DNA of 8,017 nt from Oscillospiraceae bacterium (GCA_017416665.1 JAFQBO010000191.1:1-8017), one strand, 5' to 3'. Positions 1 through 6,541 are shown, counted from the stretch's first letter. Made by a program: numbers and translations. Notes: generated from the letters alone by a model not told the origin.

Positions 1-133
1 CTCTTAGGCGGCGGGTTCCATTCAGACTTTCAGTAGGAGAATAAATCTCCCACTGAAACCCTGAGGAGCAAAACTCCCTGCGACGGTTGCAATCGTCGCA
101 ACGTGATTAAGCGAGCTTATCACGTTTTGCTCC
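1..133. other. Inverted-repeat-rich structured region, unidentified, cut by the window edge
   Basis: No coding frame of note. The stretch is a chain of near-perfect stem-loops. Hairpin A pairs 28-34 with 52-58 and 36-40 with 46-50 around an ATAAA loop, with one A/C mismatch. Hairpin B is GGAG 65-68 with CTCC 74-77. Hairpin C is TGCGACG 79-85 with CGTCGCA 94-100. Hairpin D is AACGTGAT 100-107 with ATCACGTT 119-126, extended by AAG/CTT around a CGAG loop with one bulged T. A longer pairing, GGAGCAAAAC 65-74 with GTTTTGCTCC 124-133, encloses C and D and competes with B. By count 67 of 133 bases are G or C, against clearly AT-rich DNA from 134 onward. It could be the end of a dispersed palindromic or MITE-like repeat, a structured RNA, or the 3' region of an upstream transcript. 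There is no strong U-tract, so it is a poor intrinsic terminator. Identity is not recognised; only the pairing is certain. Confidence 0.6.
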
Positions 134-136
134 GAT

Positions 137-192
137 TTTAACTTATATTTAACGCAACAACGATTTTGGATTTAACATTTATGGTGTAAAAT
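137..192 (+). promoter_or_regulatory. Promoter of the phosphonate operon with putative PhoP boxes
   Basis: TTTAAC-type repeats lie at 137-142, 148-153 and 171-177 (the last is TTTAACA). They are spaced 11 and 23 bp, i.e. one and about two helical turns. The -10 candidate is TAAAAT 187-192. The -35 position 17 bp upstream (164-169, TTTTGG) is weak, as expected for an activator-dependent promoter. The repeats fit the TT(A/T)ACA-like direct repeats with 11-bp period bound by PhoP in Bacillus; that assignment is inference. The whole block aligns without gaps to the pst promoter at 5564-5619 (39 of 56 bases identical). Transcription probably starts near 199, giving a leader of about 30 nt with AAAGGG (215-220) as the ribosome binding site of the first gene. 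Confidence 0.7.
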
Positions 193-228
193 AATACCTG
201 TAAGAAAAAATATGAAAGGGAAAAATAT

Positions 229-999
229 ATGCTTGAACTAAAAAATATAAGTAAGTCATTCGGTAATGTGAATGTTCTTAAAGATGTGAATTTTTCAGTT
301 GAAAATGGTGAGATTGTTTCAATTCTCGGTTCATCGGGAAGTGGTAAGACAACACTTCTCAACATTATTCTTGGCATCACAGAGCCCGATTGCGGTGAAA
401 TCCGATTTGATGACCATGATATTACAAAGGTATCTATGGAAGACAGAGGTTTTAATATAGTATTTCAGGACTATGCTCTGTTTCCAAATCTTAACGCGTA
501 TGAAAATATTGTTTATGGGCTTCGTAATAAGCCCGATATTTCTACTTCAAAAGAAGTTGATGAGCTTATTGAATTACTTGGTTTAAAAGAACATCTTTAC
601 AAAAATATTGAACAGCTCTCAGGGGGTCAGAAGCAAAGGGTTGCACTTGCAAGAACACTTGTTATGAAGCCGAAAATTCTGCTTCTTGATGAACCGCTTA
701 GTGCTCTCGATGGTGTTATTAAGGAGTCAATCAAGGATAAGATAAAACAGATTGCAAAGGAATATCATCTTACAACTATTATTGTTACACATGACCCTGA
801 GGAAGCATTAAGTCTTTCGGATAAGGTTATGATTGTCGGAAACGGAACGATTTTACAGTACGCAAAACCAAATGAAATAATTGATAATCCGTCTGACAGC
901 TTTGTAACTGAATTTATTCTCCGTCAGCTTGAAATCAAGCGTAATAATATTCTTGCACTTTTTGCGGATACAAAAAAAATGATAAGGACAGCGGTATGA
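229..999 (+). CDS. ABC transporter ATP-binding protein, probable 2-aminoethylphosphonate importer (PhnT-like)
   Basis: This 256-residue protein is a cytoplasmic ATPase powering uptake through the permease encoded next. Visible motifs are Walker A GSSGSGKT (34-41), Q-loop Q80, signature LSGGQ (130-134), Walker B ILLLDE (150-155), D-loop SALD (158-161) and switch histidine H188 in VTHD. All catalytic residues are present. The protein ends soon after the nucleotide-binding domain, at 256 residues against roughly 350-370 for PhnT, PotA or FbpC types, so the C-terminal TOBE-like regulatory domain is missing. The ATG at 229 is preceded by AAAGGG with an 8-nt gap. Its stop overlaps the permease start in an ATGA. 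The ATPase family is certain. The AEP substrate is inferred from the downstream phnW-phnX and from the iron/AEP-type permease. Confidence 0.93.
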   Translation: MLELKNISKSFGNVNVLKDVNFSVENGEIVSILGSSGSGKTTLLNIILGITEPDCGEIRFDDHDITKVSMEDRGFNIVFQDYALFPNLNAYENIVYGLRNKPDISTSKEVDELIELLGLKEHLYKNIEQLSGGQKQRVALARTLVMKPKILLLDEPLSALDGVIKESIKDKIKQIAKEYHLTTIIVTHDPEEALSLSDKVMIVGNGTILQYAKPNEIIDNPSDSFVTEFILRQLEIKRNNILALFADTKKMIRTAV

Positions 1000-2633
1000 A
1001 AAAATTAAAGGTATCTCCTCAGAAAACAATTCTGATTTTCAGTTGTCTGCTGTTTGGTTTTTTCCTCCTTATACCGATGGTTACAATTCTCTGCAAATCC
1101 TTTTATGGAGATGATGGAGTAACATCTGAATATTACAGCAGACTTTTTTCGGGAGGAAGCATTTTTACCTCTCTTTTAAACAGTGTATTAATATCGGCAT
1201 TAAGCGGACTGATAACAACAATTCTTGCCTTTATTCCTGCGTATGCTATTAACTATACCAATATAAGCCGAAAGCTTAAAAAAGTTATTGCATCGCTTGT
1301 TATGCTGCCAATGCTCCTCCCGACTATTACATATGGTTTTGCAATAATTTATTCCTTCGGCAAGCAGGGGCTTATGACAAATCTTCTGGGTACTCAGCTT
1401 ATTGATATTTATGGCACAGCAGGTCTTATAATCGGTTTTGTGATTTATACTCTTCCGATTTCCTTTATGCTTATAAATAATACTATGGGTTATGTTGACA
1501 AGAAATTTATGATTGTGTCACGGATGATGGGGGACAGCAAAATAAAAAGCTTTTTAACTACCGTTATTACACCTCTTATAAGCACACTTGCAGTATCCTT
1601 TATTCAAAGTTTCACACTCAGCTTTACAGATTATGGTATTCCGGCAGCACTTGCAGGAAATGTGGATTTACTCGCCACACGGCTTTACAACGAAATGCTT
1701 GGAAGTCTTCCGGATTTCAACACAGGCTCGGCTGTTTCAATTATAATGCTTCTGCCGTCAGTTCTGAGTATTATACTTATTTCTTCACTTAACAAGTATA
1801 ATATCCGTTACAACAAAATTTCCGTTATTGAGCTTACTAAAAACAAGGTTCGTGATATTGGTATGGGTATTGCTTCGGGAGTAATTATTGCCTGTGTACT
1901 TTCAGTTTTTGCAGTGATTTTCATTGTGCCTTTTGTTGAACAGTGGCCGTATAAAATGAATTTTTCTCTTGAGCATATAACCGAAATTTTATCCGACAGC
2001 TCTTTGATGAGTGTTTATAAAAACTCACTTCTGACAGCAGTTGTAACAGCAGTTATCGGAACGCTTGTTGTATATAGTCTTGCACTTGTTTCTGCAAGAC
2101 GTAATGAACACAGGCATCTGGGTAAAATTCCTGATATTGTATCTCTTGTTACAAATACAATTCCCGGCATGGTTCTGGGTGTTGCCTATCTGCTGACATT
2201 TAAAGGGACATTTATGCACAACACCTTTGCGGTAATAATAATCTGTAATATTATCCACTATTTTTCATCGCCGTATCTGATGATGAAAAGCAGTCTTGAA
2301 AAGCTTAATGCAAGCTGGGAAACAACAGCAAAGCTTATGGGTGACAGCTGGATAAAAACGGTTATAAGGATTATTACACCAAATGCAGTTTCGACACTTC
2401 TTGAAGTGTTCAGCTACTTTTTTGTGAATGCAATGGTAACTGTAAGTGCGGTTATCTTCCTGGCAGGTACAAAAACAATGATTATCACAGCAAAAATCAA
2501 GGAGCTACAGCACTTTGCAAACTTTAATGAAATATTTGTGCTGTCAATCCTGATTTTAATAACAAATCTGCTTGTAAAAGGTCTTGTAAGACTTTTTGCA
2601 GCAATCAGAAGCAAGAAAGGAAAAACAGTATGA
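996..2633 (+). CDS. Fused two-domain ABC permease, probable 2-aminoethylphosphonate transporter (PhnU-like)
   Basis: This 545-residue membrane protein appears to carry both permease halves in one chain. About 12 hydrophobic segments can be seen, roughly at 11-33, 60-84, 97-120, 139-162, 190-210, 243-265, 287-312, 343-366, 380-402, 409-428, 465-490 and 511-532. Each half carries an EAA-type cytoplasmic loop that contacts the ATPase: around 172-193 (MMGDSKIKSF...ITP) and 442-462 (LMGDSWIKTV...ITP). The two loops clearly resemble each other, which shows internal duplication. Fused permeases of about 550 residues are known for FbpB-type iron(III) and PhnU2-type AEP importers. The start overlaps the ATPase stop by 4 bp and has AAGGAC (984-989) upstream; the stop overlaps the next gene by 4 bp. 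Iron transport is the main alternative, but the attached phosphonatase genes favour AEP. Confidence 0.9.
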   Translation: MKKLKVSPQKTILIFSCLLFGFFLLIPMVTILCKSFYGDDGVTSEYYSRLFSGGSIFTSLLNSVLISALSGLITTILAFIPAYAINYTNISRKLKKVIASLVMLPMLLPTITYGFAIIYSFGKQGLMTNLLGTQLIDIYGTAGLIIGFVIYTLPISFMLINNTMGYVDKKFMIVSRMMGDSKIKSFLTTVITPLISTLAVSFIQSFTLSFTDYGIPAALAGNVDLLATRLYNEMLGSLPDFNTGSAVSIIMLLPSVLSIILISSLNKYNIRYNKISVIELTKNKVRDIGMGIASGVIIACVLSVFAVIFIVPFVEQWPYKMNFSLEHITEILSDSSLMSVYKNSLLTAVVTAVIGTLVVYSLALVSARRNEHRHLGKIPDIVSLVTNTIPGMVLGVAYLLTFKGTFMHNTFAVIIICNIIHYFSSPYLMMKSSLEKLNASWETTAKLMGDSWIKTVIRIITPNAVSTLLEVFSYFFVNAMVTVSAVIFLAGTKTMIITAKIKELQHFANFNEIFVLSILILITNLLVKGLVRLFAAIRSKKGKTV

Positions 2634-3616
2634 AATTCAAAAAATTATTAAGTATGGTTACGTGTGCATGTATGATGATTACAGCTTGTGCAGGTTTAAC
2701 AGGCTGTTCAGGTGAAGACGAACAGGTTATCATCTATTCGAACGCTGATGATGAAGCAGTTGAGTGTATGAAGAACACTCTTGATTCAAACGGCTATGAG
2801 GGTAAATATGTATTTCAGAGCTTTGGCACATCTGAGCTTGGCGGTAAAATGCTTGCTGAGGGCAGGGATATTGAAGCGGACATTATTACAATGAGTTCCT
2901 ATTATATTGAATCGGCACAGAGTGAAAGTGATATGTTCACTAACCTTACCTTTGAGGTGAACACTACCGACAGTTATCCGTCATATTATGCACCTTTCCT
3001 TGCAAATCAGGGTGCAATACTTGTAAATACCGATGTACTCATTGAACAGGGACTTGCTACTCCGACTTCTGTAAAAGACCTTGCAAATCCAGAATATGCA
3101 GGTTACATTTCAGTAGTTGACATTCAGGGTTCATCAACAGCGTGGCTTATGATTCAGTCGCTTGTAAATGAATATGGTGAGGAAGGTACAAAGGAAATTT
3201 TAACTGATATTTACAAAAACGCAGGTGCACATATTGAACAGTCAGGCTCAGGTCCTATAAAAAAGGTAAGAGCAGGAGAAGTTGCAATAGGATTTGGTTT
3301 AAGACATCAGGCAATAGCTGATAAAAATGACGGGCTTCCTGTTGATTTCGTTGACCCGACAGAGGGGAATTTTACTCTGACAGAATCACTGGCAGTGGTG
3401 GATAAAGGCGATGAAACAAAAGAACTGGCTATGGAAATGGTGCAGTGCATTACTGAAAAAGGAAGAGCAGATCTTATGAATTATTATCCTGTACCTCTTT
3501 ATGAGGGTGAAACTGCTGACAGCAATGCAATTTCTGCAAACTCTAAAACTTTTGCTGAACCACTTACAGTTGAACTTCTTGAAAAGCACAGAAATCTCTC
3601 TGAATCATGTAAATAA
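2630..3616 (+). CDS. Lipoprotein solute-binding protein, probable 2-aminoethylphosphonate receptor
   Basis: This 328-residue protein should capture the substrate outside the membrane and hand it to the permease. The N-terminus is a lipoprotein signal: basic MKFKK, a hydrophobic stretch, then lipobox LTGC with C26 as the acylated residue. The mature part starts VIIYSNADDEA, the first strand typical of the iron(III)/AEP class of extracellular solute-binding proteins (type II fold). Later landmarks are the SFGTSELGGKMLAEG region (about 65-80), ADIITMSS (83-90), the QGAILVN strand (about 119-125) and GEVAIGFGLRHQA (about 214-226). The ATG overlaps the permease stop by 4 bp, with a GAAAGG site at 2615-2620. 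A 30-bp gap without a terminator separates it from phnW. Ligand identity is inferred from operon context; this class also binds ferric iron. Confidence 0.88.
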   Translation: MKFKKLLSMVTCACMMITACAGLTGCSGEDEQVIIYSNADDEAVECMKNTLDSNGYEGKYVFQSFGTSELGGKMLAEGRDIEADIITMSSYYIESAQSESDMFTNLTFEVNTTDSYPSYYAPFLANQGAILVNTDVLIEQGLATPTSVKDLANPEYAGYISVVDIQGSSTAWLMIQSLVNEYGEEGTKEILTDIYKNAGAHIEQSGSGPIKKVRAGEVAIGFGLRHQAIADKNDGLPVDFVDPTEGNFTLTESLAVVDKGDETKELAMEMVQCITEKGRADLMNYYPVPLYEGETADSNAISANSKTFAEPLTVELLEKHRNLSESCK

Positions 3617-3646
3617 GAATAAGTTTAAAATGAAAGGATTAAAATT

Positions 3647-4738
3647 ATGATTAACTATAAATTGCTTACACCAGGTCCGCTTACAACAACAGATACTGTA
3701 AAAAAGGAAATGCTTGTTGACCATTGTACATGGGACAATGACTACAAGCAGATTACTCAGAATATCAGAAAAGAACTTTTAAAACTTGCTCATGTATCCG
3801 AAGATGAATATACAGCGGTTCTTATGCAGGGAAGCGGTACATTTGGTGTTGAATCGGTGCTGACTTCTGCTGTCGGTAAAAAAGGAAAGCTTCTCATTGC
3901 CGCAAATGGCGCATACGGTGAACGTATGGAGGATATTGCAAAGCATGCAGAACTTAACTATAAAATTCTGAATTTCAAGTATAATGAAATTCCCGACGCT
4001 GATATTATTGCAAAGGAAATTGAAAGTGACCCTGCAATAACTCATGTTTCGATGGTACACTGCGAAACAACTTCAGGTATTCTTAATGATATTGAATCTG
4101 TTGCAAAGAAAGTGAAGTCGTTTGGACGAGTGTTTATTGTTGATGCAATGTCAAGCTTTGGCGGAGTTGATATTGATGTGTCAGGTATTGGAATTGATTT
4201 TATTATAAGCTCTGCAAACAAGTGTATACAGGGTGTTCCGGGATTTTCGTTTATCATATGTAAACGAACTGAACTTGAAAAGTGTAAGGATAACGCAGTA
4301 AGTCTTTCGCTTGACCTTTACGACCAGTGGCAGTGCATGGAAAAGGACGGCAAGTGGCGTTTTACTTCTCCGACACATGTTGTACTTGCATTTGCAAAGG
4401 CTCTTGAAGAACTCAGTGCTGAAGGCGGTGTTTCTGCAAGATATGCACGTTACTCGAATAATAATGATATGCTGATTGTAAAAATGACAAAGCTTGGATT
4501 TGAAACATATCTTGACAGAAATCAGAGTCCGATTATAACAACCTTCCGTTACCCTGACAGTGCAGGCTTCTCATTCGAAGAAATGTACAGCTTTATCAAG
4601 GAAAGAGGTTATGCGATTTATCCTGGTAAGGTAACTGATGCTGATGTTTTCCGTATTGGTAATATTGGTGAGATTTATGCTGAGGATATTGAAAAGCTCG
4701 GAAATATTTTTGAGGAATTTCTTAAAGGAGTAAAATAA
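3647..4738 (+). CDS. phnW: 2-aminoethylphosphonate:pyruvate aminotransferase
   Basis: PhnW catalyses the first catabolic step in the cytoplasm: AEP plus pyruvate gives phosphonoacetaldehyde plus alanine, using pyridoxal phosphate. The 363 residues match the usual length of about 360-370. The opening LLTPGPLTTTDTVK is characteristic of the family. QGSGTFGVES (61-70) is the cofactor phosphate loop, D166 in VDAMSSFGG should hold the pyridine nitrogen, and K192 in SSANK is the Schiff-base lysine. Both lie within two residues of their Salmonella PhnW counterparts as I recall them. FRIGNIG near the C-terminus contains R336, the expected substrate-binding arginine. GAAAGGA (3632-3638) sits 8 nt before the ATG. 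phnX follows 3 nt after the stop, and its ribosome site lies inside the end of phnW, so the two are probably translated together. Confidence 0.96.
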   Translation: MINYKLLTPGPLTTTDTVKKEMLVDHCTWDNDYKQITQNIRKELLKLAHVSEDEYTAVLMQGSGTFGVESVLTSAVGKKGKLLIAANGAYGERMEDIAKHAELNYKILNFKYNEIPDADIIAKEIESDPAITHVSMVHCETTSGILNDIESVAKKVKSFGRVFIVDAMSSFGGVDIDVSGIGIDFIISSANKCIQGVPGFSFIICKRTELEKCKDNAVSLSLDLYDQWQCMEKDGKWRFTSPTHVVLAFAKALEELSAEGGVSARYARYSNNNDMLIVKMTKLGFETYLDRNQSPIITTFRYPDSAGFSFEEMYSFIKERGYAIYPGKVTDADVFRIGNIGEIYAEDIEKLGNIFEEFLKGVK

Positions 4739-4741
4739 GAT

Positions 4742-5524
4742 ATGAAAAAGATTGAAGCTGTTATTTTTGATTGGGCAGGAACAACTGTTGACTATGGTTC
4801 ATTTGCTCCTGTAGTTGCATTTGCAAAGGCTTTTGAGAAATTTGGTATTAAACCTACAACAGATGAAATACGAGAACCTATGGGAATGCTCAAATGGGAT
4901 CACATTCACGCAATGATGAAGATGCCACGCATTACAGAAGAATGGAAAAAAGCTCACGGCAGAATGTGGGAAAAGAGTGATGTAGATGCAATTTATGAAC
5001 AGAGCGAACGTGTGATTTTTGAGGTGCTTAATGAATTCAGTACGCCAAAGCCTTATGTAACAGAAGAAATTGCAAAGCTTCGTGAAAAAGGAATAAAAAT
5101 CGGTTCAACAACAGGCTATACAACAGAGATGATGGATATTGTTGTAAAGGCAGCTGAAAAACAGGGTTATAAGCCTGATGCGTGGTTTTGTCCGAATCAT
5201 ACAAATAATATGGGAAGACCTTATCCGTATATGATTTTCAGAAATCTTGAAGTTCTTGGTGTCGGCAGTGTGGGTAATACAATCAAAGTCGGTGATACGG
5301 TTGCTGATATTAAGGAAGGTAAAAATGCGGGTATGATTACTGTCGGAGTTGTTGAAGGCAGTTCTGTAATGGGATATAGCGAAGATGAGTATGAGGCATT
5401 TTCACCTGAAAAGAAAAAGCAGGAAACTCTCAGAGTACGCAATATTTATCTTGATAATGGTGCGGACTATGTGATTAAGAATATGAGTGAGCTTTGCAGT
5501 CTGATTGAGAAAATAGAAAAATAG
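4742..5524 (+). CDS. phnX: Phosphonoacetaldehyde hydrolase (phosphonatase), HAD superfamily
   Basis: PhnX cleaves the C-P bond of phosphonoacetaldehyde, giving acetaldehyde and phosphate. The 260 residues are close to the usual 265-270. The nucleophile is D10 in DWAGTTVD. The cap-domain Schiff-base lysine is K51 in MGMLKWDHI, the hallmark that separates phosphonatase from other HAD enzymes. S122-T123-T124-G125 is HAD motif II. R159 lies in GRPYPYM, and D185/D189 in VGDTVADIKEG bind magnesium. These match the B. cereus enzyme (D12, K53, R160, D186, D190) after a small offset. The loop before GRP reads CPNHTNNM, where Bacillus has an acidic TPDDVPA-type stretch; it seems one residue longer and not acidic. 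The ribosome site AAAGGAG (4724-4730) overlaps the phnW end, with an 11-nt gap. This is the last gene before the terminator. Confidence 0.96.
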   Translation: MKKIEAVIFDWAGTTVDYGSFAPVVAFAKAFEKFGIKPTTDEIREPMGMLKWDHIHAMMKMPRITEEWKKAHGRMWEKSDVDAIYEQSERVIFEVLNEFSTPKPYVTEEIAKLREKGIKIGSTTGYTTEMMDIVVKAAEKQGYKPDAWFCPNHTNNMGRPYPYMIFRNLEVLGVGSVGNTIKVGDTVADIKEGKNAGMITVGVVEGSSVMGYSEDEYEAFSPEKKKQETLRVRNIYLDNGADYVIKNMSELCSLIEKIEK

Positions 5525-5560
5525 AAAAAAGAGAATTTCCGGTTCGGGAATTCTCTTTTT
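5525..5560 (+). terminator. Rho-independent terminator of the phosphonate operon
   Basis: The stem pairs 5531-5540 with 5546-5555 around a GGTTC loop, with a single T-G wobble. It is flanked by AAAAAA (5525-5530) and a run of T at 5556-5560. It starts directly after the phnX stop and ends 3 bp before the first regulatory repeat of the pst promoter, so the two operons are separated with almost no spare DNA. The A-tract upstream suggests it could also work on the opposite strand. Confidence 0.93.
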
Positions 5561-5563
5561 AAA

Positions 5564-5619
5564 TTTTACATAAATTTAACACGACTGTGATTTAACATTT
5601 TACATTGATGTATTATAAT
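5564..5619 (+). promoter_or_regulatory. pst operon promoter with putative PhoP boxes
   Basis: The -10 element is a perfect TATAAT at 5614-5619. A TTTAAC at 5591-5596 sits in the -35 position with a 17-bp spacer. Repeats TTTTACA 5564-5570, TTTAACA 5575-5581 and TTTTACA 5598-5604 lie at -50, -39 and -16 relative to the first base of the -10, exactly as in the phosphonate promoter. The extra TTTAACA at 5591-5597 is a fourth copy. This resembles the PhoP direct-repeat box of Bacillus; the regulator itself is not in the window. Transcription probably starts near 5626. The roughly 55-nt leader contains GTACAG twice (5626-5631 and 5636-5641). Confidence 0.8.
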
Positions 5620-5679
5620 GTAATTGTACAGAAAAGTACAGTATTTAAAATCAGATATATTTAAAGAGAGGTAATATCT

Positions 5680-6522
5680 ATGAAAAAGAGCAAAATAATG
5701 TCAGTTTTTGCGGCAATGATTATGGCAGCATCAAGCCTTACAGGCTGTGGAGGTTCAGACAGTGAAATTACAGTTATCTCCCGTGAAGACGGTTCAGGAA
5801 CAAGAGGAGCATTCACGGAGCTTATGGAAATAACAGTTGATGATGTGGACAACACAGTAGCATCAGCCGAAATTTCAAACAGTACATCTGTTGTTATTCA
5901 GTCGGTTGCAGGTAACAGCAATGCCATTGGTTACATTTCATTAGGTTCTTTAAACGATGAAGTAAAGGCGGTAAGCGTTGACGGTACGGAAGCAACAGTT
6001 GACAATATTAACAGCGGAGAATACAAGGTCGCTCGTCCTTTTAATATTGCCACAAAGGAAGATATAAGTGACCTTGCGGCTGATTTTGTAAGCTTTATCA
6101 TGAGTGCTGACGGTCAGGCAATCGTTGAAGAAAAGGGCTACATAAAGGCTTCTGATGCAGGTGCTTACACACCATCAGATATGAGCGGAACTATTGTTGT
6201 TGCAGGCTCAACATCTGTTGCTCCGGTGATGGAGGTTCTGGCTGACGAATATAAAAAGCTCAACAGCGGTGTTACAATTGAAATTCAGCAGACAGGTTCA
6301 TCAGCAGGTATGACAAGTACAATTGAGGGTGCATGTGATATTGGTATGGCATCTCGTGAAGTAAAGGACAGCGAAATCCAGCAGGGGCTTGTTCCGACAG
6401 TTATTGCAATGGACGGTATTGCAGTTATCGTAAACAATGACAGCGAAATTGATAATCTCACATCGGAACAGATAAAGCAGATTTATACAGGTGAAATTAC
6501 CGACTGGAGTGAAATTCAGTAA
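5680..6522 (+). CDS. pstS: Phosphate-binding lipoprotein PstS, circularly permuted form
   Basis: This 280-residue lipoprotein (lipobox LTGC, C23 acylated) binds phosphate outside the cell for PstC/PstA. All expected PstS parts are present, but in reversed order. Right after the signal comes ITVISREDGSGTRGAF (30-45), the phosphate-binding loop normally in mid-protein. The usual C-terminal lobe follows: IGYISLGSL (83-91) and VSFIMSADGQAIVEEKGYI (137-155). A short linker (about 156-170) leads to what is normally the start: VVAGSTSVAPVME (173-185), QQTGSSAGM (203-211), DIGMASRE (220-227) and AMDGIAVIVN (243-252). It ends with IYTGEITDWSEI (268-279), which in ordinary PstS directly precedes the phosphate loop. 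AGAGAGG (5665-5671) is the likely ribosome site, 8 nt before the ATG. I recall similar arrangements in Clostridia. No frameshift or missing piece is seen. Confidence 0.92.
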   Translation: MKKSKIMSVFAAMIMAASSLTGCGGSDSEITVISREDGSGTRGAFTELMEITVDDVDNTVASAEISNSTSVVIQSVAGNSNAIGYISLGSLNDEVKAVSVDGTEATVDNINSGEYKVARPFNIATKEDISDLAADFVSFIMSADGQAIVEEKGYIKASDAGAYTPSDMSGTIVVAGSTSVAPVMEVLADEYKKLNSGVTIEIQQTGSSAGMTSTIEGACDIGMASREVKDSEIQQGLVPTVIAMDGIAVIVNNDSEIDNLTSEQIKQIYTGEITDWSEIQ

Positions 6523-6532
6523 TATTAAAATG

Positions 6533-6538
6533 GGTGAT
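6533..6538 (+). promoter_or_regulatory. Ribosome binding site that sets the pstC start
   Basis: GGTGAT matches the 5' part of the anti-Shine-Dalgarno sequence (AUCACC in the 16S tail). Aligned on that tail, it places the ATG at 6542 at a normal distance. Starts further upstream (6491, inside pstS, or 6530, overlapping this site) have no comparable site. Confidence 0.55.
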
Positions 6539-6541
6539 ATT

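Noticed and set aside
1..30. tRNA 3' end, because of GGTTCCATTC
   Set aside because: It lacks the GGTTCGA core and a flanking complementary stem, and no acceptor or CCA end follows.
100..139. Intrinsic terminator of an upstream gene
   Set aside because: The strong stem 100-126 is followed by TTGCTCCGATTTT, not an uninterrupted U-tract. Termination is possible but not supported well enough to call.
229..3616. Ferric iron importer (FbpABC-like)
   Set aside because: The fold families are shared, but the genes are joined to phnW and phnX by a short gap without a terminator and sit under a pst-like promoter, which fits AEP better. Iron is not formally excluded.
5680..6522. PstS as a broken or frameshifted pseudogene
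   Set aside because: Both lobes and all phosphate-loop elements are intact in one frame with a signal peptide and ribosome site. Only their order differs.
6491..6541. Longer pstC with a start inside pstS
   Set aside because: The extra 17 residues lie before the basic N-terminus and first membrane segment, the start lacks a ribosome site, and it would overlap pstS by 32 bases. The ATG at 6542 is better placed.
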